Below are positions 17,757-26,346 of a DNA stretch of 64,000 bases, piece after piece. The stretch spans positions 372,001 through 436,000 of the forward strand of contig JAMYFF010000001.1 of the NCBI GenBank assembly GCA_024128875.1. Reading direction: 5' to 3'. Numbering within the stretch: the first letter of the stretch is position 1; each line of letters opens with the position of its first letter. The notes under the pieces are model-generated. The model searched no databases, was not told the DNA's origin, and was given only the letters and a program-made list of their open reading frames with translations. The DNA comes from Salinilacustrithrix flava (GTDB lineage: Bacteria; Actinomycetota; Acidimicrobiia; Acidimicrobiales; Salinilacustritrichaceae). The position numbers were made by a program, and so were the translations under genes.

Positions 17757-18779
17757 TCAGGCGGAGCCGGCGCGCATCCGGCTGGCCGACCGGTTGGCCT
17801 CCCAGTGGTTGCGGTTGGCGAAGTACGGCGGGCGGGTCTCGAACATGTCGGTCTCCAGCCACAGCCGCTTCAGGTGCCGGACCTTCCCGTGTTCCCGGTC
17901 GTCCTCGTAGGCCGTGCGCCCGTGGAGCACGTGGAAGTTGTTGATGAGCTGGATGTCGCCGGGGCGCAGGTCCATCTTCACGTGGTTGGTGGGGTCGTCG
18001 GCCATTTCCTCCACCGCCTTCAGCGCCTCGCGCTGCACGTCGGTGAGGCGGGGCGCGTCGTCGTGGCGCTGCGACGCCCAGATGTAGGGCGGGATGCAGC
18101 GCACGAACAGGCGGCCGTCCCACTCGGTGAACACGGGCACCTCGTAGAAGCCCTTGCCACCCTCGGGCTGCTCCCCCCGGAAGTCGTAGGGGAACGGCTC
18201 GTAGAGGGCGGCGGCCAGGTCGGGACGGTCGCGCACCAGCTGGTTGTGGATCCTCACCGAGTTGGCCACCGCGGAGAGCCCGCCGGACAGCCCGTTGTCG
18301 AGGCACAGCAGGCCGACCAGGTCGGCGCCGTCGCAGTGGAACGGCAGGGCGACACCGCCCAGCTGGTAGCCGCGGGCGGTCGGGTCGTCGGCCTTGCGGC
18401 CGTGGTCGATGACGTCGCCGAGCACGTGGCCGTCCTTGTTCTGCGCCCACGGCGACCCGAGGTGCGTGCCGATCCCCCAGTAGACGACCTCCATCTCGTC
18501 CTGGCTGTACGCCGACCGGTCGATCCCCCGGATGCGGACGAACCCGCGCCCGTCGATCAGCTCCCGCTCGACGTCGGTGAGCCGGGCCCCCAGCGTGGGC
18601 AGGGGGAAGTCGTCCTTCGTCAGGTCCAGCACGTCGTCGGAGCGCTCGAGCGCGTGGCGCAGCGCGGCGTCCAGCTCCTCGAGCTCGGCGGCGGTGAGGT
18701 GCTCGGTCCACACCTCCGCATCGCCGACGTCGTCCGACGTCCACTCGCACTGCGGTTCCAGGATGCGCGGCTCGGTCAT
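17757..18779 (-). CDS. TauD/TfdA-family Fe(II)/2-oxoglutarate-dependent dioxygenase
   Basis: A 340-residue protein of the TauD/TfdA superfamily (clavaminate synthase-like fold). The facial-triad HxD is seen as PFHCDGADLVG near residue 142, and the distal His lies in NFHVLHGRTAYEDD near residue 291, followed by RHLKRLWLE with the 2-oxoglutarate-binding Arg. It would hydroxylate or cleave an unknown small molecule using oxygen, iron and 2-oxoglutarate. ATG 18779 has AAGGGGGA upstream. It stands alone on the minus strand, followed by a strong inverted repeat. Confidence 0.88.
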   Translation of the reverse strand: MTEPRILEPQCEWTSDDVGDAEVWTEHLTAAELEELDAALRHALERSDDVLDLTKDDFPLPTLGARLTDVERELIDGRGFVRIRGIDRSAYSQDEMEVVYWGIGTHLGSPWAQNKDGHVLGDVIDHGRKADDPTARGYQLGGVALPFHCDGADLVGLLCLDNGLSGGLSAVANSVRIHNQLVRDRPDLAAALYEPFPYDFRGEQPEGGKGFYEVPVFTEWDGRLFVRCIPPYIWASQRHDDAPRLTDVQREALKAVEEMADDPTNHVKMDLRPGDIQLINNFHVLHGRTAYEDDREHGKVRHLKRLWLETDMFETRPPYFANRNHWEANRSASRMRAGSA

Positions 18780-18844
18780 GGGTCCCCCTTCGATCCGCCC
18801 CTCAGCGTGTCACAGCGCTGCGGTGCCGCGCACCGACCGCTGGC

Positions 18845-19855
18845 TCAGGCCAGGACGTACCGGGTGCCCACCGCGCTCGGGGCGTAGCGGCCGCCGGCGA
18901 AGCGGTCGGCCATCGCTGCCTTGGCCCGCCAGCCGGTGCAGTGGCCGGGCGCGACGAACGCGGCGCCGATCCGCTCGTCCAGGTCGCGCACCGTGGCGTC
19001 GATCCGGCCCTCCACCGACGCGCCGGCCAGGTGGTAGCCGCCGAGCACGAGGTCCACGGGGGCATCGTCGTGGGTGGCGACCGCCTCGAGGCAGGCGTTG
19101 ACCACGCCGGCGTGCGAGCAGGCGGACAGGACCGTGACCCCTCGGCCCCGCACCCGGAACGACAGGCACCGCTCGTCCATGATCAGCGGGTCCTCGACCG
19201 CCTCGTCACCGGTGAAGGTGAGGTGTCCGGGCAGCCCGGTCTCGTAGTCGGTCTGGCGCTCGATGGCGCCGCTGCCCACCAGCAGCTCCCCCACCGGGTG
19301 CCGCTCGCCGTGGCGGACCACGTCGCCGCCGGACGCCTCGAGCTCGGCGAACGTGGGCTCGTCCGGCAGGAACACGACCCGACCGTCGGGCATGGCCGTG
19401 CCCCGCTGGTCGGGCCGGTCAGGGTGGACGTCGACCACCGGCGGGGCCAGGCCCGCGGCGGCGCGGGCCGCACTGATCGCCTCGATCACCACCGGGAACC
19501 CGCCGCTGTGGTCCCAATGCCAGTGCGACAGGAACACGGTGCCGATCGTGGCCAGGTCGATGGACAGCCGCTCCGCGTTGGCCAGCCACACGTCGCCGTA
19601 GGGCCCGACGTCGAACAGCACGGTGCTGGTGGTGTCGCCGGCCCGGGCGGTGACGAGCGCCGAGAAGCCGTGGCAGGCCACGCACAGGTGACCGAACGCC
19701 TCGATGCCGTCGCGCCCGGCCCGGTGGTGGGCGATGTCCTCCCGGCCGAGCAGCCCGGCGATCTCGGGCAGCCGGGGCGTGCCCGGATCGGGTGAGGACA
19801 GCGTGTCGGTCTCGTTGTCGACCACCACCGTGATGAACGCCGCATCCAGCTCCAT
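18845..19855 (-). CDS. MBL-fold metallo-hydrolase
   Basis: A 336-residue metallo-beta-lactamase-fold protein. The metal motif is SHWHWDHSGGF (HxHxDH) near residue 112; further ligands are in SACSHAGVVNA and GGYHLAG, and GHCTGW near the end. This resembles the group annotated as 7,8-dihydropterin-6-methyl-aminobenzene-phosphate synthase-like MBL proteins. A CVACH sequence near residue 58 looks like a haem-c motif, but there is no export signal, so haem attachment is unlikely. Start ATG 19855. The TetR gene lies 35 bases upstream on the same strand. Confidence 0.82.
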   Translation of the reverse strand: MELDAAFITVVVDNETDTLSSPDPGTPRLPEIAGLLGREDIAHHRAGRDGIEAFGHLCVACHGFSALVTARAGDTTSTVLFDVGPYGDVWLANAERLSIDLATIGTVFLSHWHWDHSGGFPVVIEAISAARAAAGLAPPVVDVHPDRPDQRGTAMPDGRVVFLPDEPTFAELEASGGDVVRHGERHPVGELLVGSGAIERQTDYETGLPGHLTFTGDEAVEDPLIMDERCLSFRVRGRGVTVLSACSHAGVVNACLEAVATHDDAPVDLVLGGYHLAGASVEGRIDATVRDLDERIGAAFVAPGHCTGWRAKAAMADRFAGGRYAPSAVGTRYVLA

Positions 19856-19890
19856 GGTCGGAGTGTCACACACCGCGCCGACCCTGGCGC

Positions 19891-20547
19891 CTACCTCGCC
19901 GCGGCGACCGCCAACCCGTCGAGGACGAGGTCCAGGCCGAAGTCGAACTCGTCGGCGAAGCGGTAGCCGGGCTGCAGGACGTGCTCGCCGGCCATGCGGG
20001 CCAGGTGCGGGAACTGCTCGGGGTCCATGGCCCCGAGGGTCTCCTCGACCACCGGCTCGATCGCGTCGCCGTCGTCGAAGGGAAGGGTGAGCTCCTGCAG
20101 CACGAAGCCGTAGACGTAGGCGTCGAGGAGCGCGATGGCGTGGGCGACGAGCGTGAGGTCGAGGCCGGCGTCCAGGCCGATGCCGATGACCGCATCGTGG
20201 TGCCGCAGGGTCTCGGTGCCGGGTGAGGTCCGGGACTCCATGAGGTTCAGCGCCCACGGGTGGCGGAGCAGCGCCGCCCGCTGGGAAACGGCCCGATCCC
20301 GCATGGCCGAGCGCCAGTCAGGGGCGTCGCGGGGCACCTCGATCTCACCGAAGACGGCGTCGACCATGCCGTCGAGGATGTCGTCCTTGTTGGCGACGTG
20401 GTGGTAGAGCGACATCGCCTCCACGCCCAGCTCCTTGGCCAGGCGGCGCATGCTCAGCGAGTCGATGCCCTGGTGGTCGGCCAGCGCCACGGCCGCCTCG
20501 ATGGCCCGCCGGCGGCTCAGCGGTTCCCTTGCCTTGCTCCTCGCCAC
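19891..20547 (-). CDS. TetR family transcriptional regulator
   Basis: A 218-residue repressor. The N-terminal helix-turn-helix is LSMRRLAKELGVEAMSLYHHVANKDD (landmarks SMRRLAKELG and SLYHHVANK, about 31-55), and the C-terminal part fits the TetR_C ligand-binding type (LLRHPWALNLMES). It is divergent from a quinone-oxidoreductase-like gene, with a clear dyad over that gene's promoter, so it most likely represses the oxidoreductase and itself. ATG 20547, GAGGAGG upstream. Confidence 0.92.
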   Translation of the reverse strand: MARSKAREPLSRRRAIEAAVALADHQGIDSLSMRRLAKELGVEAMSLYHHVANKDDILDGMVDAVFGEIEVPRDAPDWRSAMRDRAVSQRAALLRHPWALNLMESRTSPGTETLRHHDAVIGIGLDAGLDLTLVAHAIALLDAYVYGFVLQELTLPFDDGDAIEPVVEETLGAMDPEQFPHLARMAGEHVLQPGYRFADEFDFGLDLVLDGLAVAAAR

Positions 20548-20568
20548 GGTCCCTCCTCGGATCGGCCC

Positions 20569-20622
20569 TTGACGACCTTACACCGTACGTTTACGGTGTC
20601 GACCGTGAACTTACAGCGTAAG
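20569..20622 (+). promoter_or_regulatory. Divergent promoter with TetR operator dyads
   Basis: TTGACG (20569-20574), 17 bases, TACGGT (20592-20597) form a good promoter for the rightward gene. ACACCGTA-CGTT-TACGGTGT (20580-20599) is a perfect 8-bp dyad over the -10 box. A second dyad CTTAC-AGC-GTAAG (20610-20622) follows, and CTTACASCGTA occurs in both. They are probable binding sites of the divergent TetR protein. Confidence 0.75.
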
Positions 20623-20643
20623 AACGAGCTGCAGGAGCGGGCC

Positions 20644-21651
20644 ATGACCACCACGGAGAACAGCCAGACCGGCACGCGCATGCGCGCCGTCGTCCAACAC
20701 GAGTACGGCGGACCGGAGACGCTCCACCTCGGCGAGATCGACCGACCGGCGCCGGGTGCGGGCCAGGTGCTCGTGGAGGTGCGGGCCGCCGGCGTCGAGC
20801 GCGGCGTGGAGCACCTCATGACCGGCCTGCCCCTGCTGGTCCGCCCCGTCTACGGTTGGCGCCGACCGAAGGACCCCGTGCGGGGCCGGGAGGCGGCGGG
20901 TGTCGTGGCCGCGGTGGGCGAGGGCGTGACCCGGTTCGCCGTCGGGGACGAGGTGTTCGGCATCGCCGAGGGGACCTTCGCCGAGTACGCGGTCGCCGAG
21001 GAGACCAAGCTCGCCCGCCTGCCGGCCGGCATGTCGTTCGTCGATGCCGCAGCGCTGCCCGTCTCCGGCATCACCGCGCTGCAGGGCCTGCTCGAGGTCG
21101 GCGGCCTGGAGGCGGGACAGGACGTGCTCGTCATCGGAGCGTCGGGCGGTGTCGGGACCTTCGCCGTGCAGATCGCCCACGCCGCAGGGGCCACGGTCAC
21201 CGGCGTGAGCTCGGGCGCCAAGGCCGACCTCGTCCGCTCGCTCGGCGCCGACCACGTCATCGACCACACGAGCGAGGACTTCGCCGCCGGCGACCGGCGC
21301 TACGACCTCGTCTTCGACACCGGCGGCAACTCGTCGCTGCGCCGGCTCCGGCGGGTGCTGCGCCCGGACGGCACCCTCGTGCTGGTGGGCGGCGAGAGCG
21401 CGGGCGGGAAGCTGCTCGCCGGGTTCGACCGCCAGCTGCGCGCCGTCGTCCTCTCCCCCTTCGTCAGCCAGCGGTTGAAGATGCTCATCGCCACCGAGGG
21501 CCACGAGCACCTCGAGCAGCTGGCTTCGATGGTCGAGCAGGGGACGCTGCGCCCCGCCGTCGGCGCCACCTACGCGCTGGCCGACGCACCCCAGGCGATG
21601 CGCGACCTGGCCGAGGGCCGGGCCCGGGGGAAGCTGGTCGTCACGATCTGA
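20644..21651 (+). CDS. NAD(P)-dependent zinc-less alcohol dehydrogenase/quinone oxidoreductase (MDR family)
   Basis: A 335-residue medium-chain reductase of the zeta-crystallin/quinone-oxidoreductase type. It lacks the structural zinc cysteines; the GroES-like N-terminal domain has VEVRAAGVERGVEHLMTG, and the cofactor motif is VIGASGGVGTFAVQIA near residue 165. It reduces an enone, quinone or other unsaturated carbonyl with NADPH. ATG 20644 has AGGAG about 8 bases upstream. It is controlled by the divergent TetR protein judging from the dyads over its promoter. Confidence 0.9.
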   Translation: MTTTENSQTGTRMRAVVQHEYGGPETLHLGEIDRPAPGAGQVLVEVRAAGVERGVEHLMTGLPLLVRPVYGWRRPKDPVRGREAAGVVAAVGEGVTRFAVGDEVFGIAEGTFAEYAVAEETKLARLPAGMSFVDAAALPVSGITALQGLLEVGGLEAGQDVLVIGASGGVGTFAVQIAHAAGATVTGVSSGAKADLVRSLGADHVIDHTSEDFAAGDRRYDLVFDTGGNSSLRRLRRVLRPDGTLVLVGGESAGGKLLAGFDRQLRAVVLSPFVSQRLKMLIATEGHEHLEQLASMVEQGTLRPAVGATYALADAPQAMRDLAEGRARGKLVVTI

Positions 21652-21662
21652 CCCGGGGATGC

Positions 21663-21684
21663 GCCGCCCGCCGCGACGGGCGGC
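21663..21684. terminator. Convergent terminator hairpin
   Basis: GCCGCCCG-CCGCGA-CGGGCGGC is a perfect 8-bp stem with a 6-base loop, sitting exactly between the stop of the oxidoreductase (+) and the stop of the DUF488 gene (-). It would serve both strands. Confidence 0.7.
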
Positions 21685-22236
21685 TCAGTCCTCCGGTGTG
21701 AACAGCGGCGGAGCGACGCCGACGTCGTAGATCACGTGCTCGTCGTGGAGACGAGCTTCGGGGGTCGGGTCGTGGCGGGCGAGCCGGCCGTCGTGGAACA
21801 GGTGCTCGACCACCACGTGGTGGACGAGCACCAGGTGGTCGGCCAGCAGCCGGCGGTGGCAGCGCCACCAGACGGACTCCGAGCACATCACCGCCACGCT
21901 CTCGTCCTCGGCGATCTGGAGGAGCTCGGCCACGCCCTCGAGGAACTCGTCGGTCTCCATGTGGTCGGCGTAGGCCCGGAACTGCTCGTTGCGCAGGCCG
22001 ATGTGGGGCGAGTCCGGCCCGAGCTTGCGCCGCCCGCCAAGCGACTCGAGGTGCTGGTACCCGACGCCGTGCTCGGGCAGCCACCCCGCCATCGCCTCGG
22101 AGGAGAACTGCGGGTTCCGCCGGCTGCCGGGGAAGCGGCGGACGTCGACCAGCTCGGTGACGCCCGCGCCCCGCAGCAGCTCGCCGAGCTCGTCGGCATC
22201 CGCGGTGCCGTGACCGACGGTGCGGATCGTCGTCAT
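21685..22236 (-). CDS. DUF488 family protein
   Basis: A 183-residue DUF488 protein: TIRTVGHGT at the start, LVDVRRFPGSRRNPQFS, and VAVMCSESVWWRCHRRLLADHL (Cys-Cys region) near residue 115. The family is of unknown function, though it is often near nucleic-acid or toxin genes. The ATG overlaps the stop of the M20 peptidase-like gene (ATGA), so it is the last gene of a three-gene operon with DpaL-like and M20 proteins. Expression is therefore coupled to amino-acid metabolism genes. Confidence 0.85.
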   Translation of the reverse strand: MTTIRTVGHGTADADELGELLRGAGVTELVDVRRFPGSRRNPQFSSEAMAGWLPEHGVGYQHLESLGGRRKLGPDSPHIGLRNEQFRAYADHMETDEFLEGVAELLQIAEDESVAVMCSESVWWRCHRRLLADHLVLVHHVVVEHLFHDGRLARHDPTPEARLHDEHVIYDVGVAPPLFTPED

Positions 22237-23402
22237 CGGGACCCCAGCACGTCGCGGACGAGGCCTGTCCAGTACGCGACGCCGAACGGCAGGGCGTCGT
22301 CGTTGAAGTCGTAGTGCGGGTTGTGCAGCGTGGCCCCGTGGGAGCCCTCGGTCCCGTTGCCGATGAGGACGAAGCAGCCGGGCCTGTGCTGGAGGAGCTG
22401 GGCGAAGTCCTCGGAGAAGCCCATCCGCGCGTGGTCGGTGTCGATCTCGGCCCCGGCGACACCGCCGACGGCTCGGGCCGCGACGTCGACCTCGGCCGCG
22501 GTGTTCACCGTCGGCTCGAAGGCCCGGTCGTAGCGGAGCGTGGCCGTGGCCCCGTGGGCGGCGGCGGTGCCCTCCACGATCGCGCCCATCCGGGTGCGGA
22601 TCGCCTCGCTGACGTGCTCCTCGTAGCCGCGCACGTCCCCGCGGATCGTCACCGTCGTGGGGATGATGTTGGGGGCGCCGTCGGTGACGAGCTCGGTGAC
22701 CGACACGACCCCGTGGTCCTGGGGGGCGAGGGCACGGGACACGATGCTCTGGAGGCCGATCACGACGTGGGCGGCGGCCACGAGCGGATCGATGGTGCGC
22801 TCCGGCGCCGACGCGTGGCCACCCCGCCCGTGGACCTCGACCTCGAAGCGCTCCTCGTACGCGGTGAACGGCCCGGGCCGGGTGGCGAAGCGGCCCACGG
22901 GCAGCCCCGGCAGGTTGTGCATCCCGTACACGGCGTCCATCGGGAAGCGCTCGAGGAGCCCGTCATCGAGCATGGCCTGGGCTCCGCGCCCGTTCTCCTC
23001 GTCGGGCTGGAAGACGAAGTGCACGGTGCCGTCGATGTCAGAGCCGTCCGGGCCGGTGTCGGCGGCCAGGTGCAGCGCGGCGCCGAGCAGCATCGTGGTG
23101 TGGCCGTCGTGGCCGCAGCCGTGGAACGCCCCCGGCGCCTGCGAGCGGTGATCGAAGGTGTTGGCCTCCTGGATCGGCAGGGCGTCGAGGTCGGCACGCA
23201 GCCCGATGCTGCGGCTCGACGTGCCCCGCCGCAGCGTGGCGACCACGCCGCTCCCGCCGACGCCGCGGGTGACGTCGAGACCTGCCGCGGCCAGCCGTTC
23301 GGCCACCAGCTCGGCGGTGGCGTCCACGTCGAACGCGGTCTCGGGGTGCCGGTGGAGGTGCCGGCGCAGCGAGGCGAGATCAGCCTGGTCGGGCGCGGTC
23401 AC
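22233..23402 (-). CDS. M20 family amidohydrolase
   Basis: A 389-residue M20D-type metallo-amidohydrolase (hippurate hydrolase/IAA-amino acid hydrolase group). Metal and catalytic motifs: GLRADLDALPI, HGCGHDGHTTML, FQPDEENGRGAQ, and the dimerisation domain HGRGGHASAPE. It removes an acyl group from an N-acyl amino acid or opens a related amide. The start is GTG 23402, overlapping the stop of the DpaL-like gene by 4 bases; the DUF488 gene overlaps its own stop. The pairing suggests it acts on the same substrate family as the lyase. Confidence 0.9.
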   Translation of the reverse strand: MTAPDQADLASLRRHLHRHPETAFDVDATAELVAERLAAAGLDVTRGVGGSGVVATLRRGTSSRSIGLRADLDALPIQEANTFDHRSQAPGAFHGCGHDGHTTMLLGAALHLAADTGPDGSDIDGTVHFVFQPDEENGRGAQAMLDDGLLERFPMDAVYGMHNLPGLPVGRFATRPGPFTAYEERFEVEVHGRGGHASAPERTIDPLVAAAHVVIGLQSIVSRALAPQDHGVVSVTELVTDGAPNIIPTTVTIRGDVRGYEEHVSEAIRTRMGAIVEGTAAAHGATATLRYDRAFEPTVNTAAEVDVAARAVGGVAGAEIDTDHARMGFSEDFAQLLQHRPGCFVLIGNGTEGSHGATLHNPHYDFNDDALPFGVAYWTGLVRDVLGSR

Positions 23403-24496
23403 GACTCGCCCTCCGGTCCTTCGGTGACGAAGGCCAGCACCCGGCTGCCCTCGGAGAGTCCCAGCGCCTCGCGGTGCGAGCCGGCGTGGTGCACCCCGGC
23501 GACGCCGGCGGCCCCGGAGGGGGTCGTGGCCATCCCGTGCTCGTCGAGCACGGCGACGGTCTCGTCGCAGCGCTCGTCGGTGATGGTGACGAAGTGGTCT
23601 GCGTCGCGGGCGAGGGCGGCCAGGGCGAGGTGCGACGGTTCCTTGCAGTCGAGCCGGCCCATCGACGAGACCGGCCCCGGGGCTGCCACCGGGCGGCCGG
23701 CAGCGACGCTCTCCAGCAGCGCCGGCGCAGCCGCTGGTTCGACCACGACGACGGTGGGTCCGTCGCCCCAGCGGTCGCGGACCAGGGCGGTGACCGCGGC
23801 GGCGAGGCCGCCCACCCCGCACTGCAGGACCACGTGGGTCGGCGGCTCCTCGATGGCATCGGCGACCTCGGCGGCCATGATCAGGTACCCCTCCATCACC
23901 AGGGTGGGCAGCTCGACGTAGCCGGGCCAGGAGGAGTCCGACAGCAGCGTCCACCCGTGCGCCTCGGCGTCGGCCATGGCCGCCGCCATCGCCGCCTCGT
24001 AGTCGTCGCCGGAGCGGACCACGCGAGCGCCGCGGGCCCGCAGCCGGTCGACGAAGGCCTCGGGCACGGTGCGGGCGAGGTGGATGACCGCCGACGCGCC
24101 GAACACCGGCGCCCCCGCCGCCACCGAGAGCCCGTGGTTGCCGGCGGACGCGCACACGAACGTGGTGCCGGCCAGCGCGGTCGACATCGTGGCCTGGTCG
24201 GCCGGTTCGCCCGGCGCATCGACCGCTCGGGCCGCGAGGCGGGCGATGGCGTGGGACGCCCCCAGCGCCTTGAAGCTGCCCAGCCCCATCCGCTGGCGCT
24301 CGTCCTTCAGCCACAGCTGCCCGACGCCGATGGCACCGGCCAGGTCTGGAGCCGGGACCAGTGGCGTCGCGGCTGCGACCGGGCAGCGGGCGTAGAGCGC
24401 CTGGGCGTCGGTGGGATCGGCGACGACGCGTCCCGTCGCCAGGCCCTCCTGGCGGGGGAGCCCGCGGCCGCGATGGGGGTTGGCGAGGTGTCGCAT
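23399..24496 (-). CDS. Diaminopropionate ammonia-lyase-like PLP enzyme
   Basis: A 365-residue fold-type II PLP enzyme. The PLP lysine lies in GLGSFKALGASHA near residue 59, followed by CASAGNHGLSVAAGAPVFGA (cofactor loop), and VVLQCGVGGLAAAV (phosphate-binding glycine loop). These match diaminopropionate ammonia-lyase and threonine dehydratase-like enzymes; the GASHA and WTLLSDSSWPGY segments favour the former. It would convert 2,3-diaminopropionate or a similar amino acid to pyruvate and ammonia. ATG 24496. It leads the operon with the M20 amidohydrolase and DUF488. Confidence 0.85.
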   Translation of the reverse strand: MRHLANPHRGRGLPRQEGLATGRVVADPTDAQALYARCPVAAATPLVPAPDLAGAIGVGQLWLKDERQRMGLGSFKALGASHAIARLAARAVDAPGEPADQATMSTALAGTTFVCASAGNHGLSVAAGAPVFGASAVIHLARTVPEAFVDRLRARGARVVRSGDDYEAAMAAAMADAEAHGWTLLSDSSWPGYVELPTLVMEGYLIMAAEVADAIEEPPTHVVLQCGVGGLAAAVTALVRDRWGDGPTVVVVEPAAAPALLESVAAGRPVAAPGPVSSMGRLDCKEPSHLALAALARDADHFVTITDERCDETVAVLDEHGMATTPSGAAGVAGVHHAGSHREALGLSEGSRVLAFVTEGPEGES

Positions 24497-24617
24497 GGAT
24501 CCGTCAGGCAGTGTCGCACGCCGTCGCCGCGGAGTCTCGGGACGTCGACGGTGCTGGCCCGAGCGCACGGGCGCGCCGATGCGCCGCCGAGCACGCAGGT
24601 CTCGGCGGCACACCCGC

Positions 24618-25859
24618 TCAGTTGTCGCGGCCTCGCGCTCCCGGGGCCATCGGCTCGTACCACTTCCAGTTCGCCCGCTCCCCGGTGGGCCCGGCATAGG
24701 GGGCGACGTCGGGTGGCGGGCCCGTGGGCGGTCTGGCCACCGACGAGCCGTCGAGCGTCCGCCCGTTCACGTCGGTGACGGTGACGGCGTGGCCCGGACC
24801 GGAGATGGTGATCAGCTTCCGGTGGTGGAGGCGGTGGTGGAACGGGCATACGAGCACCAAGTTCCAGAGCTCGGTCGGGCCGCCCTTCTCCCAGTGCCAG
24901 ATGTGGTGGGCGTGCAGGCCGCGAGTCGCCCCGCACCCAGGAACGGCGCACGTCGGGTGGCGGTGCTCCAGCGCCCGGCGGATGCGGCGGGGGATCTCGC
25001 GGGTCTCCCGCCCGACGCCGATCGGCTTCCCGTCCCGCTCGAACCACGTCTCCACCCGAGCGTCGCACGTCAGGTAGAGGCGCTCGGCCTCCGACAGCGC
25101 CGGTCCGAGGTGCAGCGAGCCGATCTGGGACTCCACGTCGAGGTGGACGACGACCGTCGTGCGGTGGCCGTGGGGCCGGGCGACTGCGTCGGCATCCCAG
25201 CCGTGCTCGACGAGGCGCATGAACGCATCGGCCACCGTGGGGAACGGCGGTGCCTCCTCCGACGCCTTGTCCCGCTCGCCGTGGTCCCGCTTCCACTCGG
25301 CCACCAGCGCATCGAGGTGGGATTGCAGGGCGGCGTCGAAGACCGCGGCGTCGATGTAGGGCAGCTTGACCCGCCAGATGGCGAACTCGGCGTCGGTGAT
25401 CTTGGTGACCGATCGCTCCGGCTCGGCCGGCGGCTCCGTGTCCGGCTTGGGCGCCAGGTTGAGCGCCGTGCGCAGCTGGGACACGGTGGCCGACTGGGCG
25501 AGGCCGGCGTAGTGCTCGTCGGAGCCGTCGATCGCCTTCTCGGCGATGACCGCAACCTGGTCGAGCGACAGCGAACCCTCCCGCAGCCCGCCGACGCAGC
25601 GGGGGAACGCCTCGGCCCGGCGGGCCACCTCTGCCAGCGCCTTGGCGTGGGAGTACGACGACCCCGTCTTCCACGCCACGCAGCTCTCCAGCGACCGGGA
25701 CCCGGTGATCGCCCACAGGTCGTCCTCCTCGAGCTCCCGGACCACGTCGACGATCTGGGCGTCGATGACGTTGCGCTGACCCTGCAGCTCGGCCAACCGC
25801 TCGAACAGCGCGCCGACCCGGGCGTCCTGCCCGAGTCGGGGTTCGGTCGTGATGGCCAT
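24618..25859 (-). CDS. DUF222/HNH endonuclease domain protein
   Basis: A 413-residue protein with an N-terminal DUF222 region (helical, about 20-250; ITGSRSLESCVAWKTG, SLDQVAVIAEKA) and a C-terminal HNH nuclease (about 310-365): CAVPGC, then LHAHHIWHWEKGG, then NLVLVCPFHHRLHH. Such proteins are multi-copy in many actinobacterial genomes, particularly Acidimicrobiia and Mycobacteriales, and their role is not established; some families spread like mobile elements. ATG 25859. It is divergent from the VOC gene. Confidence 0.9.
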   Translation of the reverse strand: MAITTEPRLGQDARVGALFERLAELQGQRNVIDAQIVDVVRELEEDDLWAITGSRSLESCVAWKTGSSYSHAKALAEVARRAEAFPRCVGGLREGSLSLDQVAVIAEKAIDGSDEHYAGLAQSATVSQLRTALNLAPKPDTEPPAEPERSVTKITDAEFAIWRVKLPYIDAAVFDAALQSHLDALVAEWKRDHGERDKASEEAPPFPTVADAFMRLVEHGWDADAVARPHGHRTTVVVHLDVESQIGSLHLGPALSEAERLYLTCDARVETWFERDGKPIGVGRETREIPRRIRRALEHRHPTCAVPGCGATRGLHAHHIWHWEKGGPTELWNLVLVCPFHHRLHHRKLITISGPGHAVTVTDVNGRTLDGSSVARPPTGPPPDVAPYAGPTGERANWKWYEPMAPGARGRDN

Positions 25860-25905
25860 GGAGCGATCGTCGCACGACCCCAGTGACAGGAACTCCGGGC
25901 ACCCG

Positions 25906-25911
25906 TACCGT
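25906..25911 (+). promoter_or_regulatory. TACCGT -10 box, VOC gene
   Basis: TACCGT ends 7 bases before GTG 25919, the spacing seen at many starts in this window; it is what fixes this start codon. Confidence 0.55.
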
Positions 25912-25918
25912 GGGCGCC

Positions 25919-26293
25919 GTGCTGCGACCCCAACCCATGGTGGTGGTGCGCGACGTCGAGGCCGCGTCGCGCTGGTTCCAGGACGTCGTCGGCCTGACGT
26001 CGGGCCATGGCGGCGACGAGTACGAGATGCTCCTCGACGGCGACGAGCTCGTGCTGCAGCTCCATCGCTGGGAGGCCGACGAGCACCCGGAGATGGGCGA
26101 CCCCGACGACCCGTCACGCGGCAACGGCATCCTGCTGTGGTTCTCCACCGACGACGTCGACGCCGTGGTCGAGCGGGCCCGCACCACGTCCGCCGACGTG
26201 ATCGACGGACCGCTCGAGAACCCCAACTCCCACCTGCGGGAGATCTGGCTCCGGCATCCGGACGGCTACGTCGTCGTCGTTGCCGGGCCGTAG
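25919..26293 (+). CDS. VOC (glyoxalase/bleomycin-resistance fold) family protein
   Basis: A 124-residue vicinal-oxygen-chelate protein. It has two beta-alpha-beta-beta-beta modules: PMVVVRDVEAASRWFQDVVGL and YEMLLDGDELVLQLH in the first, and LLWFSTDDVDAVVERA, then REIWLRHPDGYVVVVAG in the second. The family includes glyoxalase I, dioxygenases and antibiotic-binding proteins; the function here is unknown. Several GTG codons are possible; GTG 25919 is preferred because of the TACCGT box 7 bases before it. Confidence 0.8.
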   Translation: MLRPQPMVVVRDVEAASRWFQDVVGLTSGHGGDEYEMLLDGDELVLQLHRWEADEHPEMGDPDDPSRGNGILLWFSTDDVDAVVERARTTSADVIDGPLENPNSHLREIWLRHPDGYVVVVAGP

Positions 26294-26346
26294 GAGCAGT
26301 CCGACCCGCATGGAATGGGCAGCAGCTCATCCCCGTTGCACGGAGC

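Noticed and set aside
19670..19690. CVACH in the MBL protein as a haem-c attachment site
   Set aside because: There is no signal peptide, so the protein should stay in the cytoplasm where haem c is not attached.
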